A stretch of 64,000 bases of DNA. Origin: Pseudofrankia sp. DC12. Lineage in GTDB: Bacteria > Actinomycetota > Actinomycetes > Frankiales > Frankiaceae. This document shows positions 59,302-64,000 of this stretch, one piece after another (position 1 is the first letter of the stretch; every line of letters begins with the position of its first letter). The DNA is taken from the NCBI RefSeq assembly GCF_000966285.1, contig NZ_KQ031391.1:1095238-1159237 (forward strand), written 5' to 3'. Made by a program: the position numbers and the translations under genes. The notes beneath the pieces are model-generated. The model searched no databases, had not been told where the DNA came from, and saw nothing but the letters and a program-made list of their open reading frames with translations.

Positions 59302-60585
59302 TCAGACCAGCGCCGGCGACGGCGTGGCGCCGGGGGTGCTCTTCACGAACTCCGCGCAGAAGGCGCGCGCGGTCTGGTGCAGGTGACGCAGCAGGATCTC
59401 CTGGTCGTTCAGCGGGAACTCGCTGACCGCCCGGGACTCCAGCATGGTCTGGGTCGCCTCGAGGGTGTTCGCGTCCTGCAGGCCGTACTCCTTGAACGTC
59501 GCGGCCGCCATCTCCTGGCGGAGCCGCTCAAGGGCGTCCTTCGGCGGCGCGAAGTACAGCGCGGCCTCGAAGGTGTGCGAGTTCACCGACGTCGGCCAGT
59601 AGTGGTACGTGAGGTACCAGCCCGGCTCCCAGACCAGAATCATGAAGTTCGGGAAGAAGACGAACGAGTCGACGCCCCACGCCTTGTGCCGGGCCGGGTT
59701 CAGGCCGGGCGGCAGCGTGATGTCGAACGGCTTGTCCCACGGGCCGAACAGGCCGGTGCGCAGCTCCCGCTCGATCGGCTTGACCATCCTCGGGTCCTTC
59801 GGCGGGGACATGCCGCCCCAGCTGGAGACCATCGAGTGCGGGCCGTCGATCTTGTAGTACAGCGCCTCGTAGCCGTACTGCTGCAGCTTGCGGGACTCCT
59901 CCGCCGTCGCCTGGCGGTTGTGCAGCACCGGCGCGTGGTAGAACTCCGCGAACGCGTCGATGAACAGCTTCCAGTTGGCGCCGATCTCGGACTTGTACTT
60001 GAAGACCGAGGTCATCTCGCCCCACGGGTAGCCGACGAGGTCGGCGGCCAGCGGCCCGAGGTAGTCGGCAAGGGACTGGGTGCCGTCCTTGTCGAAGTTG
60101 ATGAAGATGAAGCCTTCCCAGATGTCCAGGCGGACGTCGGCGAGGCTGTACTTCGCCTTGTCCAGGTCGAAGAACTCCGACTCCTGCTGGACGAAGGTGC
60201 AGGCGCCGCCGAGGTCGTAACGCCAGGCGTGGTACTTGCAGATGAACTGCCGCGCCGTGCCCGAGGTCTCCTCGCGCGGGTAGTCCTGCCAGACCAGCTT
60301 GTTGCCACGGTGCCGGCAGACGTTGTGGAACGCCTTGATGCCGTCAGCGGTCCGCACGATGATCACCGAGGACCGGGCGGCGTCGATCTCCTTGGTGAAG
60401 TAGCTGCCCACCTTGGGGAGCCGCTCGACCCTGCCGACGTTCAGCCACGTCTTTCCGAAGACCGCCTTGCGCTCGAGCTCGTAGTGCTCGGGCGAGATCG
60501 AGTCCTCGTAGGAGGCATCCGCCGTGCTCAGGCCGGGATAGTGCGCCGTCCAGCTGCCCTCAGCTGGCTTCGGGAAGTGAGCCAT
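59302..60585 (-). CDS. Rieske-type aromatic-ring-hydroxylating oxygenase, alpha subunit
   Basis: A 427-residue oxygenase. Rieske [2Fe-2S] ligands: Cys90-x-His92 (VCRHRGN) and Cys116-x2-His119 (ICKYHAW). Mononuclear iron region: NWKLFIDAFAEFYHAPVLH (His217, His222 with the following acidic residue). The first conserved lead EVYELE-like start and RNVCRHRGN fit the family. Electron donors are not encoded next door, unless the CoxS/CoxM-type proteins serve. Overlapping palindromes lie just upstream. Confidence 0.9.
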   Translation of the reverse strand: MAHFPKPAEGSWTAHYPGLSTADASYEDSISPEHYELERKAVFGKTWLNVGRVERLPKVGSYFTKEIDAARSSVIIVRTADGIKAFHNVCRHRGNKLVWQDYPREETSGTARQFICKYHAWRYDLGGACTFVQQESEFFDLDKAKYSLADVRLDIWEGFIFINFDKDGTQSLADYLGPLAADLVGYPWGEMTSVFKYKSEIGANWKLFIDAFAEFYHAPVLHNRQATAEESRKLQQYGYEALYYKIDGPHSMVSSWGGMSPPKDPRMVKPIERELRTGLFGPWDKPFDITLPPGLNPARHKAWGVDSFVFFPNFMILVWEPGWYLTYHYWPTSVNSHTFEAALYFAPPKDALERLRQEMAAATFKEYGLQDANTLEATQTMLESRAVSEFPLNDQEILLRHLHQTARAFCAEFVKSTPGATPSPALV

Positions 60586-60628
60586 GTTGTGCGGTTCCTT
60601 TCCGTACCCGGACAGAGGCCCATGATAG

Positions 60629-60661
60629 CAATCCTCTCTAGGATTGAGAAGAACGTTCTCA
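60629..60661. promoter_or_regulatory. Overlapping palindromes upstream of Rieske gene
   Basis: CAATCCT and AGGATTG are perfect inverted repeats around CTCT (60629-60646). A second, TGAGAA and TTCTCA around GAACG (60645-60661), follows and contains the core AGAACGTTCT. Located 44 bases upstream of the Rieske start. Candidate operator and promoter for the Rieske unit. Confidence 0.62.
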
Positions 60662-60862
60662 CCTGACGAGTGTCGGACTCAAGCGAAGCCACGGAGTGCC
60701 GCGGCACCGGGACGCAGAACACACAGGACGCCGGCCACGGGCCGGGGGTGGGAGCTGGCCACAGGCCCGGCCCCACACCGCCACGGTCGGCTGCCGACAG
60801 GCATGGCCCAACGTCGACGGACCGGTAGGGCGCCCGCCGACGGTTGGCCTGCTCGCCGTCGG

Positions 60863-61342
60863 CTAAGCCGGCGCGGTCGCCGTCGCGGCCTGGCGCACGG
60901 CGGCGATGATGCCCTGGTAGCCGGTGCAGCGGCAGAAGTTGCCGGAGAGGCCCTCGCGGATCTGCTCGTCGGTCGGGGCCGGGCTGTCCCGCAGCAGCGC
61001 CGTGATCGAGACGACGAAGCCCGGGGTGCAGAAGCCGCACTGCAGGCCGTGGCAGTCACGCATCGCCGCCTGCACCGGGGAAAGCGTCCCGTCGGGGGCG
61101 GCGATGCCCTCCACGGTCGTCACGTCGAGCCCGTCGGTCTGGACGGCGAACATGAGGCACGAGCGGACGGCGGCGCCCTCGACCAGGACCGTGCAGGCAC
61201 CGCAGGCGCCATGCTCGCAGCCGAGATGGGTGCCCGTCAGGCCGCAGCGCTCGCGCAGGAAGTCGGCCAGGGTCATCCGGGGCTCGGCGAGGTTCTCGAC
61301 CGCCTGGCCGTTGACCGTGAGGCGGACCGGCAGCTCAGCCAT
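60863..61342 (-). CDS. CoxS-type [2Fe-2S] subunit of a molybdenum hydroxylase
   Basis: A 159-residue iron-sulfur protein carrying two [2Fe-2S] clusters. Cluster ligands: Cys42, 47, 50 (LGCEHGACGACTVLVEG) and Cys62; then Cys102, 105 (LQCGFCTPGFV) and Cys137, 139 (NFCRCTGYQGI). This is the small subunit of xanthine dehydrogenase/CO dehydrogenase-type enzymes. It overlaps the FAD subunit gene by eight bases. The large molybdopterin subunit is not found in the window. Confidence 0.93.
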   Translation of the reverse strand: MAELPVRLTVNGQAVENLAEPRMTLADFLRERCGLTGTHLGCEHGACGACTVLVEGAAVRSCLMFAVQTDGLDVTTVEGIAAPDGTLSPVQAAMRDCHGLQCGFCTPGFVVSITALLRDSPAPTDEQIREGLSGNFCRCTGYQGIIAAVRQAATATAPA

Positions 61343-62243
61343 GGACGGCTCCTCCGGCTCCGGCGGCCGCGCCGGCAGCCTCCTTGATCGCCGACGTCCA
61401 GGCCCGGGCGGCCATCGTCGCGCCGACCCGGGTCCGGTAGGCAGCCGAGCCTTGCAGATCGGCGGGGACGTCGTCCAGCTCGCTCATCGCGAGCGCCCCG
61501 AGCTCCGCCGCGTCCAGCGCGTCGACCCGCTGCCCGACGGCGGCCAGTTCGGCCCCCGCGGCACGCAACGGCACCGAGGCCATCCCCAGCAGGCCGATCG
61601 CGGCGCGCGCGACCCGGTCGTCGCCGTCCAGCTCGACCGCGACGGCGGCGCCGGCGATGGCGAAGTCACCCGACCGGCGGGCGAACTCCTCGACCGCGAA
61701 ACCAGCCCGGCCGGCCCGCACCGGGAACCGCACGGCGACGAGCATCTCGTCCGGTTCGAGCGCGGTGCTCCACAGGCCGGTGAAGAACTCGGCCCCTGGG
61801 ATCGTGCGCTCACCGCCCGCCGCCGAGGCGGCGATCATCTCCGCGTCGAGGGTGAGCACGACGGTCGGGTACTCCCCGGCCGGGTCGGCGTGCGCGACCG
61901 AGCCGCAGAGCGTGCCGCGGTTGCGGATCTGGAAGTGCCCGATGAGCGGCGTCGCCCGGGTCAGCAGCGGAACGGCACTCGCCACCGCCGCGTCGCGCCC
62001 CACCGCCGCCTCTGTCTCGCCGGCGCCGACCCGCAGCCAGCCGTCCGCCACGGTGATCCCCCGCAGCTCGGGCAGGCGCGCGATGTCGATCAGATGGTCG
62101 AAGTAGGCGAGGCGCAGTGCCAGCATCGGCACCAGGCTCTGCCCCCCGGCCAGCAGCTTGGCCTCATCGCCGAGCTCGGCGAGCAGCGCGAGCGCCGCCT
62201 CGACGGTCTCCGGTCGGTGGTACTCGAACGACGCCGACTTCAT
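61335..62243 (-). CDS. CoxM-type FAD-binding subunit of a molybdenum hydroxylase
   Basis: A 302-residue FAD subunit. FAD motif KLLAGGQSLVPMLALRLAYF at about residues 29-48 and QIRNRGTLCGSVAHADPAGE near 105-124 are diagnostic. Start 62243 is seven bases after the P450 stop on the same strand. Together with CoxS it would pass electrons from a missing molybdenum subunit, or act as a separate electron chain. Role in this operon is inferred. Confidence 0.93.
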   Translation of the reverse strand: MKSASFEYHRPETVEAALALLAELGDEAKLLAGGQSLVPMLALRLAYFDHLIDIARLPELRGITVADGWLRVGAGETEAAVGRDAAVASAVPLLTRATPLIGHFQIRNRGTLCGSVAHADPAGEYPTVVLTLDAEMIAASAAGGERTIPGAEFFTGLWSTALEPDEMLVAVRFPVRAGRAGFAVEEFARRSGDFAIAGAAVAVELDGDDRVARAAIGLLGMASVPLRAAGAELAAVGQRVDALDAAELGALAMSELDDVPADLQGSAAYRTRVGATMAARAWTSAIKEAAGAAAGAGGAVHG

Positions 62244-62249
62244 CGCGGC

Positions 62250-63443
62250 TCAGCCGATCGTGATGGGAAGGGATTCCCAGCCGCGGACGGTCGACGTCGA
62301 GGCCAGGTTGGCGTTGTCCCAGTCCACGTCCCAGCTGGGGAAGTGCTTGAGGATCTCCTCCAGCGCGACGCGGCCCTCGAGGCGGGCCAGCGCGGCGCCG
62401 AGGCAGTAGTGGCCGCCGAGCCCGAAGGTCAGCTGCTGGCCGATCTGGCGGCGGATGTCGAAGGTGTTCGGGTCTGGGTAACGAGCCGGGTCCCGGTTCG
62501 CGGCCGCGACGATGAACAGGATCGCCGAGCCCGCGGGGACCTGCTGGCCGTGGAACTCGACGTCGGTGGTGACGTAGCGGCCGATCGCGTGGCCGGGCGG
62601 CTCGAACCGAAGCAGCTCCTCGATCGCGTTCGGGATCAGCGACGGGTCGGCGACCAGCTCGGCGCGGGCCTCGGGGAACTTCGCGAGCGTCGAGGCCGCC
62701 CAGCCGATCAGCCGGCCCGTGGTCTCGTTGCCGGCGCCGGCGACGACGGTGACGTAGGTCAGGATCTCGTCGCGGGTGAGCGTCCGGGTGACGCCGTTCT
62801 CGTCGGTGAACTCGGCTCTCAGCAGCTCGGTCATCAGGTCGTCCGACGGGTGCTCGCGCCGCCAGTCGATGTACTCGCCGAAGACCTCGCCCGACAGCAG
62901 GGCGCCCTCGGAGAGATCCATCTGTCCGCCCTCCTCGGTGCGCAGCCGGTCGTTGCCGGCGTCGCGGATCCCCGCCTGGTCGGCCTCGGGAATGCCGAGC
63001 AGCATGCCGATGACGCGCATCGGGAACTCGATGGTGAAGGCCTTGCACATGTCGAACTGTTTTTCGCCGATCAGCGGATCGAGCGTGCGGACACAGAAAT
63101 CACGGACCTGCTGTTCGATCCCGAGGACCCGCTTCGGCGTGAAGACGCGGGACAGCAGCTTGCGGTGGATGTCGTGGGCCGGCGGGTCCTCGAAGATGAG
63201 GGTCCCGGGCGGCAGCTCCATGCCGGACTTGATGATTTCCAGGATGCCGCCCTTGGCGGACGAGAAGGTCCGCCAGTCCGGCAGGCCGCGCTCGATGTCG
63301 GAGAACCGGGTGACCGCGAAGAAGTCGTACTGCTCGTTGTAGTAGAGCGGGACCTCCTCGCGAAGCCGCTGGAAGATCGGGTACGGGTCCGCGGCGTAGG
63401 CCTGGGTGTAGGGATCCCAGGCAATCGCGGTGTCGGTCGTCAC
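62250..63443 (-). CDS. Cytochrome P450
   Basis: A 397-residue soluble bacterial P450. Heme-binding FGLGGHYCLGAALARLEG has the axial Cys347; the I-helix is VVAGAGNETTGRLIGWAAST; the EELLRFEPPG block carries the Glu/Arg region. Substrate not predictable, but steroid or terpenoid hydroxylation is common for this actinobacterial type. Same operon as CoxM and CoxS (spacings of 6 and -8 bases). No ferredoxin gene adjacent. Confidence 0.93.
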   Translation of the reverse strand: MTTDTAIAWDPYTQAYAADPYPIFQRLREEVPLYYNEQYDFFAVTRFSDIERGLPDWRTFSSAKGGILEIIKSGMELPPGTLIFEDPPAHDIHRKLLSRVFTPKRVLGIEQQVRDFCVRTLDPLIGEKQFDMCKAFTIEFPMRVIGMLLGIPEADQAGIRDAGNDRLRTEEGGQMDLSEGALLSGEVFGEYIDWRREHPSDDLMTELLRAEFTDENGVTRTLTRDEILTYVTVVAGAGNETTGRLIGWAASTLAKFPEARAELVADPSLIPNAIEELLRFEPPGHAIGRYVTTDVEFHGQQVPAGSAILFIVAAANRDPARYPDPNTFDIRRQIGQQLTFGLGGHYCLGAALARLEGRVALEEILKHFPSWDVDWDNANLASTSTVRGWESLPITIG

Positions 63444-63532
63444 TGGTGTGCCCTTCCGCGGCTCGGTGCGACGATTTCTGGGTCGGTACGGCGGCGGGCG
63501 GGACCGCCGGAACAGGAACTGGGCGCTCCGTG

Positions 63533-64000
63533 TCAGCTCTGGGCCGCGCGGACCACCAGCCAGATGAGCAGGGCGAGCACCACCGCGCCGATCACCAGCA
63601 GCGCTCGCTTCAGCAGCGGCCAGGCGACGACGCCGAGCAGGTTGACCGGAGCGCCCGCCACCGGCGCGACGACGACCGGCCGCCCGGGCGGCGGCTGCGC
63701 CGCGCTCGAAGCCGCCTGGGCCGCGGGAGCCTGGACCGCCGCGACCGGGGCCACTGGAGCCGACGGGCCGGCCGGTTCGGGCGTGGCCTTCGCGCGGACC
63801 GGCGCCGCGGGGGGCGCCGCGACCGGCGCCGCGACGCTCGCCGGGGCGGCAGCCGGAACCTCGGGCGCCGAAGCCTCTTCCACGGGCCGAGCCGCGGCGG
63901 CCGTGGTCTCGGCACCAGGCGCTTCGGCGGCCGGCGCATCGACCACTGGCTGTTCGACGGCCGGAGTTTCAGCTACGGGCGCCTCAGCCACGGCCGGTGC
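63533..64000 (-). CDS. Ala/Pro-rich membrane-anchored protein, cut by edge (CoxG-like?)
   Basis: The frame is open to base 64000, so the start is probably outside. The visible part is a long Ala/Pro/Val-rich linker ending in GVVAWPLLKRALLVIGAVVL and ALLIWLVV, one C-terminal membrane helix. CoxG-type proteins of the CO dehydrogenase family end with such a linker and anchor, and CoxM/CoxS lie just downstream, so this could be CoxG with its SRPBCC domain off the edge. Inference only. Confidence 0.5.
   Translation of the reverse strand, partial: APAVAEAPVAETPAVEQPVVDAPAAEAPGAETTAAAARPVEEASAPEVPAAAPASVAAPVAAPPAAPVRAKATPEPAGPSAPVAPVAAVQAPAAQAASSAAQPPPGRPVVVAPVAGAPVNLLGVVAWPLLKRALLVIGAVVLALLIWLVVRAAQS

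Overview
The window is about 72% G+C, with GTG/TTG starts, frequent ATGA/GTGA gene overlaps and many TetR, MerR, IclR and EamA-type genes. This points to a soil or plant-associated actinobacterium. The gene style (lipid/aromatic catabolism, DUF559-type endonuclease, paired amidohydrolases) suggests the Frankia/Pseudofrankia group, but that is an impression, not a result. No rRNA, tRNA, CRISPR array, phage or intact insertion sequence was seen.

Layout. 1-13 kb: 3' end of a glutamyl-tRNA synthetase, a BNR-repeat/MoaD-like pair, a decayed acyl-CoA dehydrogenase, two DUF202 membrane genes (one frameshifted), a DNA-binding protein divergent from a siderophore-interacting flavoprotein, a methyltransferase, a DHA2 efflux pump with its MerR regulator, a repeat-rich gap, a DUF559-like endonuclease and a MarR-GNAT fusion. 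13-23 kb: peroxiredoxin, truncated SGNH hydrolase, fused FadE34-like dehydrogenase, MBL hydrolase, thioesterase preceded by an enoyl-CoA hydratase stub, a DUF1778/GNAT toxin-antitoxin pair and prolyl-tRNA synthetase. 23-31 kb: a leucine-catabolism operon (methylcrotonyl-CoA carboxylase beta and alpha, then acyl-CoA dehydrogenase) behind two palindromes, a stretch of broken genes (AAA-GGDEF, sortase) and a Phd/VapC pair.

31-50 kb: an IclR regulator divergent from two amidohydrolases and an acetoacetate-decarboxylase-like protein (a likely catabolic module), PIG-L deacetylase, DUF2277, two EamA transporters around a CGNR regulator, AraC/VOC, TMEM175 channel, DUF1275, SMP-30 lactonase, sucrase/ferredoxin-like protein and several gene remnants. 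50-64 kb: TetR, thioesterase, zinc-ribbon protein, isochorismatase-like protein, SDR, an Hsp70-like ATPase, then a leftward catabolic block with TauD dioxygenase, carboxymuconolactone-decarboxylase-like protein, Rieske oxygenase and its small neighbour, CoxS/CoxM-type subunits, a P450 and a membrane-anchored Ala/Pro-rich (CoxG-like?) protein running off the edge.

Two themes stand out. First, at least a dozen genes are reduced to fragments by deletion and frameshift with no transposase nearby, so this is a chromosomal region undergoing gene decay. Second, short perfect or near-perfect palindromes lie in many promoters beside TetR, IclR, XRE, MerR or antitoxin genes, giving a readable set of candidate operators for acyl-CoA and aromatic catabolism.
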